50,757 nucleotides of DNA from Flavobacterium sp. GTDB lineage: Bacteria; Bacteroidota; Bacteroidia; Flavobacteriales; Flavobacteriaceae. The translations under genes and the position numbers were made by a program. The DNA is taken from positions 1-50,757 of the forward strand of contig NZ_JANXTI010000071.1 in NCBI RefSeq assembly GCF_025352425.1. The letters run 5' to 3'. The first letter of the stretch is position 1. The number at the start of each line of letters is the position of its first letter. A model generated the notes under the pieces. It saw only the letters and a list, made by a program, of their open reading frames with translations, made no database searches and was not told where the DNA came from. Shown here piece by piece: positions 29,301 through 36,627 of this stretch.

Positions 29301-30756
29301 GCAACCGGCAAAAACTACAAGTGTTTTTTTAGATGGATTGAAAGGGGTTTTAACCAGTGTTAAAAACATTCAGGTTAACTACACTCAAAATGAAGGAACG
29401 GTTCTTCCCGGGTTTTTACCAGGACTCGGATTTTTTGGTTCTTCAAAACCATCATTATCTTTCGTTTTTGGAGGACAAGATGATGTTCGCTACGAAGCCG
29501 CCAAAAGAGGTTGGTTAACAAGCTATCCGGAGTTCAATCAAAATTACACAGAGGTTGTAACCAAAACATTAAACCTTACGGCTAATGTTGATTTGTTTCC
29601 AGACTTTAAAATTGATTTAAATGCGGATAGAACTTACGCTAATAATTTTTCAGAGCAATTTTATACTGACGATGCGGGCTATCATCCTCAATCGCCATAC
29701 AATTTTGGCAACTTCTCCATTTCTGCAGTAATGCTGAAAACATCTTTTAAAGCAAGCGATGAGAACAGCTCTTCGTCTTTTCAGGATTTTAGGGAAAATA
29801 GAATTATAATTGCCAACAGATTGGCTACACAATATTATGGAAGCTCAGGCTATCCAACTTATGGAGATGCGGCTAATCCTGTTCCTGCGCCAACGGATCC
29901 TAGTTACAATTTTTATACTAATAACTTTGGTTTCCCAATTGGTTTTGGTAAAAACAACCAAGCGGTTTTAATTCCGTCTTTCTTAGCAGCTTATACAGGT
30001 TTATACACAACAGGGGCGGGTGATGTTGCTAAAGGGATTTCTTTAGGTGCTTTCAGGAATTTTCCAATTCCGAACTGGACAATCAAATATAGCGGATTGA
30101 TGCGTTATAAATTCTTTAAGGAAAGGTTTAAACGATTCTCAATCCAACATGCTTACAGAGCTTCGTATACTATAAACTCTTTCCGTTCCAATCTTGATTA
30201 TGACCCTAACCAAGCAAATCAGGATAATGGTGGTTATGGTAACTTCTTTAACAAAACAATCATTGCCAACATCAACTTAGTGGAGCAATTCAATCCGCTT
30301 ATACGTATCGATTTTGAAATGAAAAATGCTTTCAAAATTTTAGCAGAAATTAAAAAAGACCGAAGCTTATCAATGAGTTTTGACAATAATTTATTGACAG
30401 AAGTTCAAGGGAAAGAATTCATTGTTGGGGTAGGATATCGTTTCAAAGATGTTATTTTCTCTTCCCAACTGGCGGACAATCCAACAGGAATTATCAAAAG
30501 TGACATCAATGTAAAAGTTGACTTCTCATATAGAAATAACAAAACCATCGTGCGTTATTTAGATTATGATAACAATCAGTTAGGCGGTGGACAAAATATT
30601 TGGTCGGCAAAATTAACTGCAGATTATTCGTTTAGCAAAAACCTGACGGCGATTTTCTTTTATGACCATTCATTCTCAAAACCTGTAATTTCTACATCAT
30701 TCCCATTAACGAATATCCGGGCGGGTTTTACCATGCGATATAATTTTGGAAACTAA
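23395..30756 (+). CDS. sprA: SprA, outer-membrane translocon of the type IX secretion system
   Basis: SprA forms the very large outer-membrane beta-barrel through which type IX cargo, including gliding adhesins, leaves the cell. The product is about 2450 residues, in line with known SprA/Sov proteins, with a signal peptide (LIFGLVLMLSATVFSQ) and family-typical segments such as YVDDFEGSQTTIDMRSA, MRMFMTGF and WFNELRLADLNNKGG, ending in aromatic beta strands (GFTMRYNFGN). No ATG occurs before the signal peptide: candidates are TTG 23395 (METIYF...) or TTG 23425 (MNVKKLIFGL..., a neater signal). It follows ruvA closely. The sprA-gcvH-vanZ-remB order matches what I recall of Flavobacterium johnsoniae. 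Confidence 0.93.
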   Translation: METIYFTKSLLNVKKLIFGLVLMLSATVFSQVNPTQIDSTGYSTGRLDIKNPNSIVNAYTYDAATNRYIYTSTMDGFNINYPIILTPKEYEELVLRESMREYFKKKSDAIDGKKDGSEAAKKDLLPRYYVNSSFFETIFGSNTIDVKPTGSVEMDLGVRYTKQDNPSFSPRNRAQTSFDFDQRISMSLNGKVGTRLSVNANYDTESTFAFQNLIKLEYAPTEDDIIQKIEVGNVSMPLSNSLIRGAQSLFGVKAQLQFGKTTITGVFSEQKSQTKSVTAQGGGTIQDFELFALDYDADRHFFLSQYFRNKYDDALRDYPVIRSRVQITRIEVWVTNRQNRVSTTNNNLRNIIALQDLGESHYTDVPDSRLVAINPQPANFFVTDPEVLPDNEGILPSDNRNNKYDPGLIIPATPPNPNYPGLLNTNIRDIVTSSAGFNNINPVDEGTDYSKLENARKLAPNEYTLNPQLGYISLQQRLANDEVLAVAYQYTIGDNVYQVGEFGTDGVDSTVITDATSSNPSVSTQSLILKMLKSNLTNVEKPIWNLMMKNIYQIQGGYQLQQEDFRFNILYTDPSPINYITPVAGTPFPASPTTPPGNEVSETPLLKVFNVDKLNYNNDPQLGGDGFFDFLPGITVDQQNGRLIFTTVEPFGKLLFEKLRLSPAEDYYNESTYNANQAKYVFREMYIKTQAAALQDAEKNKFQLKGRYKSAGGDGIPIGAYNVPRGSVVVTAGGRVLQEGIDYSVNYQAGRVQILDPSLQASNTPIQVSVENNSTFGQQTRRFMGFNVEHKFSDKLLLGATFIKMTERPLTTKSNYGQESVNNTIFGLNANYSTEVPFLTRMVNKLPNIDTDVPSNFSLRGEVAFLKPDASKSDQFEGEPTVYVDDFEGSQTTIDMRSAQSWSLSSTPKRPTTADYNDFGSSAVGLDYGYKRAKLNWYSIDPTLYVQTPGDIGQDGISANNTRRVFIRELFDTDPLIGQSTVINTLDLRYYPQERGPYNYNPQALSSGFSDTEAKDNFGGIMRAINSTNFEQSNVEYIQFWVLDPYFDPSNPTAVANSANSGQIYFNLGEISEDVLKDERKQYENGLPDNSTSQALTNPTVWGKVPSSQSLIYAFDVDGANRAAQDVGFDGVNNSAEQSLPGIGGYAALADPAADDYQYFLSASGSTIFDRYRSYNGVEGNSPVDLAGSNRGSTTIPDVEDINRDNTMNTANAYYEYKIDMNYGNIDGSGMTVGQNFITDKVVTNVSGTPNGIDTQARWYQFKIPVTQPTNVIGSISDFRSIRFMRMFMTGFSSPITVRFGALDLVRGEWRRYDNSFQITDTDPTDDNTNFDVLSVNIQENSQRVPIHYVTPPGVILEQVSNGQQVINQNEQSLSLRACELEIGDSRAVFKNVDVDMRQYNKLKMFLHAEALPTDVTPLQDNQLKGFIRFGNDFTNNFYQVEIPLKVTPTGATDPDVIWPAENEINLNMSLLTKMKVRALSIPLGSLLRDENGIYYPDNDPALAPDGDGDPNLSLGIKGTPNFGLVRTLMVGIKNNTGTALSPAATPICGEVWFNELRLADLNNKGGMAAVLNMDTNLADFATLSGTGRMSTIGFGALEQGPQERSREDMQQYNIVSNLSLGKLLPKKWGINLPFNYAVGEETITPEYDPFNQDIRLEQLLSNTTDAAERENIRSRAIDFTKRKSINFIGVKKDRAAEQKQHIYDPENLTLSYSYNQVEKHNYEIENYIDQQVNTSVDYTYSFKNKAIEPFKKNKFFKKSSYWKMLSDFNFNYLPASISFSSNIIRQYNKQQFRQVDVAGIALDPLFRRNYMFNYQYGFNYNITKALKLNFTASTHNIVRTYLDENNVPDNSNTIWTDFWNIGTPNQHNQQIVLNYELPINKIPFLAFIKSTYSYTGNYSWQKSSLALSSVDGYDLGNTIQNAASHRLNTAFSMETFYKFIGLGKKPAPSVQKPVTLPKPGEKIIAVKAQPAKTTSVFLDGLKGVLTSVKNIQVNYTQNEGTVLPGFLPGLGFFGSSKPSLSFVFGGQDDVRYEAAKRGWLTSYPEFNQNYTEVVTKTLNLTANVDLFPDFKIDLNADRTYANNFSEQFYTDDAGYHPQSPYNFGNFSISAVMLKTSFKASDENSSSSFQDFRENRIIIANRLATQYYGSSGYPTYGDAANPVPAPTDPSYNFYTNNFGFPIGFGKNNQAVLIPSFLAAYTGLYTTGAGDVAKGISLGAFRNFPIPNWTIKYSGLMRYKFFKERFKRFSIQHAYRASYTINSFRSNLDYDPNQANQDNGGYGNFFNKTIIANINLVEQFNPLIRIDFEMKNAFKILAEIKKDRSLSMSFDNNLLTEVQGKEFIVGVGYRFKDVIFSSQLADNPTGIIKSDINVKVDFSYRNNKTIVRYLDYDNNQLGGGQNIWSAKLTADYSFSKNLTAIFFYDHSFSKPVISTSFPLTNIRAGFTMRYNFGN

Positions 30757-30792
30757 CACGTATTTTTCAATAATTATTACAATATCAAATGG

Positions 30793-30800
30793 TATCTTTA
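30793..30800 (+). promoter_or_regulatory. Possible -7 box upstream of gcvH
   Basis: TATCTTTA matches TAnnTTTG at seven of eight positions, about 22 bases before the gcvH ATG. It is a weak candidate in the 65-base gap after sprA; no terminator was seen there, so read-through from sprA is also possible. Confidence 0.35.
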
Positions 30801-30821
30801 CGGTTTAAATTTTAATATCAA

Positions 30822-31202
30822 ATGAATATACCAAGCAATTTAAAGTATACTAAAGACCACGAATGGGTTTTAATTGAAGGCGATGTGGCAACTGTTGGCA
30901 TCACCGATTTTGCACAAAAAGAATTGGGCGACATTGTGTATGTTGAAGTAGAAACTTTAGACCAAACATTAGACAAAGACGAAGTTTTCGGAACCGTTGA
31001 AGCCGTGAAAACCGTTTCAGATTTGTTCTTGCCATTATCCGGAGAAATTATTGAATTTAATGACGAATTAGAATCTAATCCTGAAGATGTCAATGCCGAT
31101 CCTTATGGAAAAGGCTGGATGGTGAAAATCAAAATTGTAAACCCTACAGAAGTAGAAGAATTACTTTCGAGTGATACTTACAGACAGCTCATCGGTGCTT
31201 AA
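30822..31202 (+). CDS. gcvH: Glycine cleavage system H protein
   Basis: GcvH carries the lipoyl arm that shuttles the aminomethyl group between the P, T and L proteins of glycine cleavage. The 126-residue protein matches the family along its length: [28 protein letters not shown], and the lipoylation site EAVKTVSDL with Lys63. The other glycine cleavage genes are not nearby. It overlaps the downstream VanZ-like gene by a few bases. Confidence 0.96.
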   Translation: MNIPSNLKYTKDHEWVLIEGDVATVGITDFAQKELGDIVYVEVETLDQTLDKDEVFGTVEAVKTVSDLFLPLSGEIIEFNDELESNPEDVNADPYGKGWMVKIKIVNPTEVEELLSSDTYRQLIGA

Positions 31203-31569
31203 AACACTATTAGGTTTAGCTATTGGCTGGACCGTTTTAATTGCTGTTTTGTGTCTGTTTAAGTTCACTAATATATCATCGTTTGGGATTTCAGAAGCTG
31301 ATAAATATGTTCACTTTGCGCTTCATTTTGTGTTCACTATTCTTTGGGGATTGTATGCATGGAAGAAGCAAAATAAAATGAGGCTTAACAAAATAGCCAT
31401 CATTGTTGTTATTTCACTTTGCTACGGAATTCTGATTGAGATTTTACAGGAAACATGTACAACAACACGGCATGCTGATATATTTGATGTGTTGGCAAAT
31501 GCTAGTGGAGCAACAATTGCCTTAGTAGTACTTGTTTTAATTAAAAAGCGAAAACAAACAACTAGATAA
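31195..31569 (+). CDS. VanZ-like family membrane protein
   Basis: A small membrane protein of about 124 residues with four hydrophobic helices and the VanZ signature: acidic residue and Gln in [11 protein letters not shown], followed by [15 protein letters not shown]. VanZ of enterococci gives low-level teicoplanin resistance; the role of the widespread bacterial relatives is unknown. The frame is open from GTG 31171, but GTG 31195 ([12 protein letters not shown]) is preferred as it leaves only an eight-base overlap with gcvH and begins at the first helix. No ATG start is available before that helix. Confidence 0.8.
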   Translation: MLKTLLGLAIGWTVLIAVLCLFKFTNISSFGISEADKYVHFALHFVFTILWGLYAWKKQNKMRLNKIAIIVVISLCYGILIEILQETCTTTRHADIFDVLANASGATIALVVLVLIKKRKQTTR

Positions 31570-31578
31570 TAAAGATTG

Positions 31579-31614
31579 TCCCGTCTCGTTATCAAACGAG
31601 ACGGGAATTTTTTT
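31579..31614 (+). terminator. Terminator after the VanZ-like gene
   Basis: Perfect 12-bp stem TCCCGTCTCGTT / AACGAGACGGGA (31579-31590 and 31595-31606) with a four-base loop, then ATTTTTTT. It separates the sprA-gcvH-vanZ group from remB. Confidence 0.92.
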
Positions 31615-31666
31615 ACTTTTATCCCATAATTACAAAATCATATCTTGAATCGTTATATTAGAGAAA

Positions 31667-33787
31667 ATGAAAAAAACACTACCATTTTTAGCACTTCTTT
31701 TTTTAAGCCATGTGACTAATGCACAAGTTACCCAACGGGCAACAGAAAGATTTCCTGTTTTTCCATCTTGCGAAAACTTACAGTTTCAGGCATTAGAAAA
31801 CTGCTTTTACGGTCAGGTGCAGGATTTTGTATACAATAATTTCAAAGTACCCGAAACACTCAAACAAAATAATTATAAAGGAACCGTAATCGTACTTTTT
31901 GAAGTGAATGATGCAGGAAACTTTAAAGTGCAGTATGTGGATGCCATTGAGGAAGCGTTAGTCGCTGAAAGTAAACGCGTTTTTTCACAAATGCCAAAGA
32001 TAGCTCCGGCAACACATAATGGAAGTCCAACTTATGCCAAATACACTATTAAAATAGCGATTCCGTTACAAAGTGCAGCCGAATTGCAAGCGCAAAAAGA
32101 AGCGGATATTTTGGCTGAAAAAAACTCAGGCCTTTATAAACCCAACAACAAACAGCTTACGGAATTAGACAGCATCAAGTATAAAAAATTTGATAATCCA
32201 CAGTTTCAAAGTCATATCAATATTCCGTTTTCACACAGCTATTATTCGCAGTTTGATGACGAAATGAATAAAGTTGGAGCCAACAACCATACTGGTTCAA
32301 AACCTTTTTCGTATGCGGATGTTTCCAAATATTATAACCTGAAGGATGAAAATCAAAAATTGTCAAGAGGGAAAACGGCTCGGTTAGGCAGAAAAATTTG
32401 GGACGAAAATTTAGTCGAAATTCAGGGTGAGGATTATTGGTTTACACTCAATCCTATTTTTGATATCCAAGTGGGGAAAAGCGATCCAAGTGTTGCTTCT
32501 TATACTTATATAAATACAAGGGGAATTCAATTCAATGGTGGTTTAGGAAAGGAATTAAATTTCACGACAACCATTTATGAAAGCCAGGGGCGATTTGCTG
32601 ATTATTTCAATCGCTATGCGGAATCCATAAAACCCGCGGGTGGTGATCCCGCAATTATTCCGGGAATAGGAATTGCCAAGCCTTTCAAATCTGATGCTTA
32701 TGATTTTCCTTTGGCGGAAGCCAATTTGTCGTATACGCCAAGTAAATTCATCAATTTGAATTTGGGTTACGGAAAGAACTTTATTGGCGATGGCTATCGT
32801 TCTCTATTATTGGGTGATGGCGCGAGTCCGTATCCGTATTTAAAACTGAATACTACTTTCTGGAAAATAAAATATACCAATCTTTACACGTGGCTCAAGG
32901 ATGTTCGTCCCGAAGCTACCGTAGAAAGAACCTATGCAACCAAGTTTGCTGCCAGCCATTATTTAAGTTTGAATATTACCAACCGTTGGAATATTGGTTT
33001 ATTTGAATCGGTAGTTTGGACCAATACAAACAATCGTGGTTTTGACATGAGTTTTGTGAACCCAATTATATTTTATCGTACAGTGGAGTTTGCTTCTTCG
33101 GCACGAACCGGTAATGCGTTATTGGGTTTAACAACTAAAGTTAAATGGAACAATCAGATCAATTTTTACGGACAGTTTTTGTTGGATGAATTTTCGTTGG
33201 CTGCAGTAAAAGCTGGAAACCAAAGCTGGAAAAATAAGTTTGGGTATCAATTAGGAGCCAAATATTATAATGCTTTCAATGTCAAAAATCTATTGTTGCA
33301 GGTTGAATACAATCATGTGCGCCCTTATGTATACTCGCATAGCGAAGTAATTACCAATTATGGACACAACAACCAAAGTTTAGGACATCAATGGGGCGGG
33401 AATTTCAAGGAATTTATTGCTATTGCCCGGTATCATAAAGGAAGGTATTTTGCGGATGCCAAAGTTACGGTTGGTGAACGCGGTTTGGATTTTAACAGCT
33501 CCACCGACACTTTTAATTATGGAAGCAACATCTATTTAAGTTATAACGATAACAGACCATTCGATACGGGTGTAAAAATTGGGCAGGGTAATAAAACCAG
33601 CATCTTCATTGCTGATGTTCAAGCGGGTTACCTTGTAAATTCTTCAACCAATATGAAACTGTTTGCGAGCTTTATCTACAGAGACTTTAACCCAGCAACT
33701 GAAACCGCAACGGCTATTAAAGAAAGCACCACGTGGTTTTCTGTGGGATTACGATGTGATATTTTTAACTGGTATTTTGATTACTAA
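31667..33787 (+). CDS. remB: Gliding motility protein RemB-like, TonB-type domain plus outer-membrane barrel
   Basis: A 706-residue exported protein with signal peptide MKKTLPFLALLFLSHVTNAQ. Residues of about 30-133 look like a TonB C-terminal domain (FPSCENL, YKGTVIVLFEVNDAGNFK, FSQMPKIAPATHNG). From about 180 onward it has alternating aromatic strands typical of an outer-membrane barrel (GLGKELNFTTTIYESQGR, LGYGKNFIGDGYRS, WFSVGLRCDIFNWYFDY). I assign RemB because the sprA-gcvH-vanZ-remB order and the architecture match my memory of the motility gene in Flavobacterium johnsoniae; this is inference. It lies after a strong terminator and before a decayed interspersed repeat, so it is probably monocistronic. 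Confidence 0.75.
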   Translation: MKKTLPFLALLFLSHVTNAQVTQRATERFPVFPSCENLQFQALENCFYGQVQDFVYNNFKVPETLKQNNYKGTVIVLFEVNDAGNFKVQYVDAIEEALVAESKRVFSQMPKIAPATHNGSPTYAKYTIKIAIPLQSAAELQAQKEADILAEKNSGLYKPNNKQLTELDSIKYKKFDNPQFQSHINIPFSHSYYSQFDDEMNKVGANNHTGSKPFSYADVSKYYNLKDENQKLSRGKTARLGRKIWDENLVEIQGEDYWFTLNPIFDIQVGKSDPSVASYTYINTRGIQFNGGLGKELNFTTTIYESQGRFADYFNRYAESIKPAGGDPAIIPGIGIAKPFKSDAYDFPLAEANLSYTPSKFINLNLGYGKNFIGDGYRSLLLGDGASPYPYLKLNTTFWKIKYTNLYTWLKDVRPEATVERTYATKFAASHYLSLNITNRWNIGLFESVVWTNTNNRGFDMSFVNPIIFYRTVEFASSARTGNALLGLTTKVKWNNQINFYGQFLLDEFSLAAVKAGNQSWKNKFGYQLGAKYYNAFNVKNLLLQVEYNHVRPYVYSHSEVITNYGHNNQSLGHQWGGNFKEFIAIARYHKGRYFADAKVTVGERGLDFNSSTDTFNYGSNIYLSYNDNRPFDTGVKIGQGNKTSIFIADVQAGYLVNSSTNMKLFASFIYRDFNPATETATAIKESTTWFSVGLRCDIFNWYFDY

Positions 33788-33857
33788 TTTGAAATTAAAA
33801 GGAGGAAGCCCGGTGTGGCTTCAGGTATTTTTCATTGTTTAGAAAACTAAACCTTCT

Positions 33858-33908
33858 CTCTAGCCCCGATAGAAGCTGGCTACCATGTAGCGCGGATAGC
33901 GGGAGGAT
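33858..33908. repeat. Interspersed hairpin repeat, copy B (shortened)
   Basis: TAGCCCCGATAGAAG... and ...GCGCGGATAGCGGGA match the two ends of the interspersed repeat in the same orientation as copy C, but the AATCCTTTTT/AAAAAGATT centre is replaced by a short segment. Flanking pieces CCTTCTCTC and GTGAAAGAAGG, and further out TTCAGG and CCTGAA, are roughly complementary, so the 33820-33940 region can fold back as a whole. This explains the 254-base gap between remB and ctaB apart from the ctaB promoter. Confidence 0.55.
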
Positions 33909-33976
33909 TAGTGAAAGAAGGCAAAACATCTGCTCCTGAAACCATAAAAAATCGCCAAATATATCCTCCATATTTT

Positions 33977-34008
33977 TTTGTCAAATCGTTTTCTATAAAG
34001 TACCTTTG
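33977..34008 (+). promoter_or_regulatory. Promoter of ctaB and the second oxidase cluster
   Basis: TTTG (33977-33980), a 20-base spacer and TACCTTTG (34001-34008) match the Bacteroidota consensus well. Transcription should begin near 34013-34015. Confidence 0.78.
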
Positions 34009-34014
34009 CGGCAG

Positions 34015-34030
34015 TTCCGAAGCTTCGGAA
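34015..34030 (+). promoter_or_regulatory. Perfect palindrome at the 5' end of the ctaB mRNA
   Basis: TTCCGAAGCTTCGGAA is a perfect 16-base palindrome placed at the predicted transcription start, 12 bases before the ctaB ATG. It could be an operator for a dimeric regulator or a 5'-end hairpin that stabilises the mRNA. Confidence 0.55.
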
Positions 34031-34041
34031 TAAAACTACTG

Positions 34042-34944
34042 ATGAACGCTACTGTTGCTCCATTTTCCATAAAACAAATTGCGATTGATTTCAAGGAAAT
34101 CACGAAGGCCGGTTTAGCTGTCAGCGTGGTATTTTCTTCTATTGCGGGTTATTTGCTTGGTGTTGTTGATTTCCATGATTTAAAAGTTACAACTTTGTTG
34201 ATGCTCGCCATTGGAGGTTACTGTATGGTTGGCGCTTCGAATGCATTCAATCAGGTAATCGAAAAAGACCCTGATGCCTTGATGGACAGAACCAAAAACC
34301 GTCCGGTTGCTTCGGGAAGAATGTCTCCAAACAAAGCCTTGTTTATTGCCAGTTTATTAACCATTGTCGGATTAATTTTATTGTACAATATCAATCAGAA
34401 GTCTGCTATGTTTGGTGCGATTTCTATTTTTCTGTACACAAGTGTTTATACGCCGTTAAAGCAATATACGCCGCTTTCGGTTTTTGTCGGAGCTTTTCCG
34501 GGTGCGATTCCGTTTATGTTGGGATGGGTTGCGGCTACGAATAATTTTGGCATTGAAGCCGGAACGCTTTTTCTGATACAATTCTTTTGGCAGTTTCCTC
34601 ATTTTTGGGCCATTGGCTGGTTCCTGTATGAAGACTATGAAAAAGCAGGATTCTTTATGCTTCCAACAGGAAAAAAAGATACATCAACCGCTTTGCAGAC
34701 GATATTGTATTGCATTTGGCTGTTAGTGGCTTCGATGCTGCCGTGTTTGGGTTATACGGGAAGATTATTTTTATCACCAGTAGCAGCGGGAATCGTATTT
34801 TTACTTGGTCTTTGGATGATTTTTTATGCCGTGAAATTATACCAGCAACGAACTTCAAAAGCAGCACGGACATTAATGCTGGTAAGTGTTTCTTATATAT
34901 CTTTGCTGCAATTGGTTTATATTATTGATAAATTTTTAAGATAG
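34042..34944 (+). CDS. ctaB: Protoheme IX farnesyltransferase (heme O synthase)
   Basis: CtaB adds a farnesyl group to heme b, giving heme O, the precursor of heme A used by the oxidase encoded at 13840-16847. The 300-residue protein is a UbiA-type prenyltransferase with about eight helices and the motifs NAFNQVIEKDPDALMDRTKNRP (Asp-rich) and YTPLKQYTPLS. The frame is open from TTG 34006, but that start precedes the transcription start; ATG 34042 (MNATVAPFSIKQ) fits the family. The next gene starts six bases downstream. A ctaA (heme A synthase) gene is not in the window. Confidence 0.94.
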   Translation: MNATVAPFSIKQIAIDFKEITKAGLAVSVVFSSIAGYLLGVVDFHDLKVTTLLMLAIGGYCMVGASNAFNQVIEKDPDALMDRTKNRPVASGRMSPNKALFIASLLTIVGLILLYNINQKSAMFGAISIFLYTSVYTPLKQYTPLSVFVGAFPGAIPFMLGWVAATNNFGIEAGTLFLIQFFWQFPHFWAIGWFLYEDYEKAGFFMLPTGKKDTSTALQTILYCIWLLVASMLPCLGYTGRLFLSPVAAGIVFLLGLWMIFYAVKLYQQRTSKAARTLMLVSVSYISLLQLVYIIDKFLR

Positions 34945-34950
34945 TTACTT

Positions 34951-35532
34951 ATGACAATGACTGTGCAAGAACACAAGGAAAGGAAAGCGAGATCATCAAA
35001 ATTATTATTATTGTTTGCCATGGGAAGCATGACGATGATGTTTGCCGGAATAGTGAGTGCTTTTGTGGTAAGTAAATCGAGAGAAGACTGGATGAAGGAT
35101 TTCCAGTTGCCAACAGCATTTTACTGTAGTACACTAGCGATTATTTTGTGCAGCGTTATGTTTCATTTGGCCAAAAAAGCCATTCAGAAAGACAATAGAG
35201 CAGCTACTACAAATTTTCTTTTACTGACCTTAGCATTGGGAATCACTTTTGTGTTTTTTCAATTCAAAGGGTTTGGACAATTGATGGATAGCGGGTATTT
35301 TTTTTCCGGTCCCGAGAGTAATATTGCCACCACGTTTATATACGTAATTGCGACGGTTCACCTGGCACATCTTGCGGGAGGATTAATTTGTCTTCTAATC
35401 ATAATTTATAATCATTTTAAACAAAAATACAATTCAGGTCAAACACTTGGAATTGAGCTAGGTGCGATGTATTGGCACTTTCTTGATTTCTTGTGGATTT
35501 GTTTGTTTTTATTTTTATATTTCTTTAAATAA
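34951..35532 (+). CDS. Cytochrome c oxidase subunit III-like protein (short)
   Basis: A 193-residue membrane protein with five hydrophobic helices resembling subunit III of heme-copper oxidases (FAGIVSAFVVSKSREDW near the first helices, YVIATVHLAHLAGGLI, and LGAMYWHFLDFLWICLFLFLYF at the end, a close match to the subunit III C-terminal helix). It is encoded six bases after ctaB and 43 bases before a second, longer subunit III gene. Two tandem subunit III paralogues are common in flavobacterial clusters; how they divide the role is not clear from sequence. Confidence 0.88.
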   Translation: MTMTVQEHKERKARSSKLLLLFAMGSMTMMFAGIVSAFVVSKSREDWMKDFQLPTAFYCSTLAIILCSVMFHLAKKAIQKDNRAATTNFLLLTLALGITFVFFQFKGFGQLMDSGYFFSGPESNIATTFIYVIATVHLAHLAGGLICLLIIIYNHFKQKYNSGQTLGIELGAMYWHFLDFLWICLFLFLYFFK

Positions 35533-35543
35533 GAAAAAAAATC

Positions 35544-35551
35544 TAAATTTG
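35544..35551 (+). promoter_or_regulatory. Possible internal promoter before the long subunit III gene
   Basis: TAAATTTG matches TAnnTTTG, 24 bases before the ATG at 35576, with only a TTTA at the -33 position. It may allow independent expression of the downstream oxidase genes. Confidence 0.45.
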
Positions 35552-35575
35552 GGAACTTTTTAACTTATAACTTTT

Positions 35576-36607
35576 ATGGGATCTACAGGTACTACTGGAA
35601 ATAATACTGAGAATACTTGGGGTGGCGGAAACGAGCCAATGGGAGCAAGTTACGGCAAATTGATGATGTGGTTTTTCATCATATCGGATGCTTTAACCTT
35701 CTCAGGTTTTCTTGCTGCGTATGGTTTTTCAAGATTTAAATTTATCAATAATTGGCCAATTGCCGACGAAGTGTTTACGCACTTTCCATTTATGCATGGT
35801 GTAGAAGCACCAATGTATTATGTGGCATTGATGACTTTTATATTGATATTTTCTTCTGTAACTATGGTTTTAGCGGTTGATGCGGGTCATCACATGCAAA
35901 AGATGAAAGTAGCGTTCTATATGCTATTGACTATTCTGGGTGGTTTAATCTTCGTGGGTTCACAAGCCTGGGAATGGAAGAACTTCATCAAAGGTGAATA
36001 TGGCGCGGTTGAAACCAAAGGCGGAAGCATCATCCAATTTGTAAACAAAGAAGGCGAAAGAGTTAAACTGGAAAAATTCGCTGTTCATCTTCCGGGTCAA
36101 AGAGAAGAGTTAACAAGAAACAAAGGGAAATGGTTTATGAAGGACGAAGAATCCTTAACCACTTATTCTGTTGCCGAAGTGCAAGCTGGTTTCAAATCGC
36201 ATCCTGAATTGTTAATCAGAACCGAAAAAATTTATAGAGACACCGAAGAAGATAGAAAAAATACTAAACTACAACCGGGATTAAATCACAACAAAAGAAG
36301 AGAAATCTTAACAAGAGTTGAATCTGAAATAATGGTGGCTAATGGTGCTATAGTTGTTGAAGGCGCAAACTTAAGGCACAACGAATACGGAAGTAAATTG
36401 TTTGCCGATTTCTTTTTCTTCATTACAGGTTTCCACGGTTTCCACGTATTCTCCGGAGTTATTATCAACTTCATCATTTTCTTAAATGTTGTTTTAGGAA
36501 CCTACGAGAAAAGAAGAACCTATGAAATGGTAGAAAAAGTTGGACTTTATTGGCACTTTGTCGATTTAGTTTGGGTATTTGTATTTACATTCTTCTACTT
36601 AGTTTAA
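35576..36607 (+). CDS. coxC: Cytochrome c oxidase subunit III with large hydrophilic insertion
   Basis: Subunit III stabilises the catalytic subunit and lacks redox cofactors. The 343-residue protein has the expected helices at both ends (FFIISDALTFSGFLAAYGFSR, and FFFFITGFHGFHVFSG ... GLYWHFVDLVWVFVFTFFYLV), but a soluble block of roughly 130 residues (about 138-268), rich in Lys, Glu and Arg, sits between the third and fourth helices (after EWKNFIKGEYGAVETKGG and before the FADFFFF helix). Ordinary subunit III has only a short loop there. It is followed by the subunit IV gene 20 bases downstream. Confidence 0.9.
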   Translation: MGSTGTTGNNTENTWGGGNEPMGASYGKLMMWFFIISDALTFSGFLAAYGFSRFKFINNWPIADEVFTHFPFMHGVEAPMYYVALMTFILIFSSVTMVLAVDAGHHMQKMKVAFYMLLTILGGLIFVGSQAWEWKNFIKGEYGAVETKGGSIIQFVNKEGERVKLEKFAVHLPGQREELTRNKGKWFMKDEESLTTYSVAEVQAGFKSHPELLIRTEKIYRDTEEDRKNTKLQPGLNHNKRREILTRVESEIMVANGAIVVEGANLRHNEYGSKLFADFFFFITGFHGFHVFSGVIINFIIFLNVVLGTYEKRRTYEMVEKVGLYWHFVDLVWVFVFTFFYLV

Positions 36608-36627
36608 TTTTTTAGAAAATTTATATT

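Noticed and set aside
33788..34000. Riboswitch or known small RNA upstream of ctaB
   Set aside because: No recognised conserved core (for example cobalamin, SRP or 6S features) was seen; the structured part is explained better by a decayed interspersed repeat.
34006..34041. TTG start extending CtaB
   Set aside because: It lies within the promoter and palindrome, upstream of or at the predicted transcription start.
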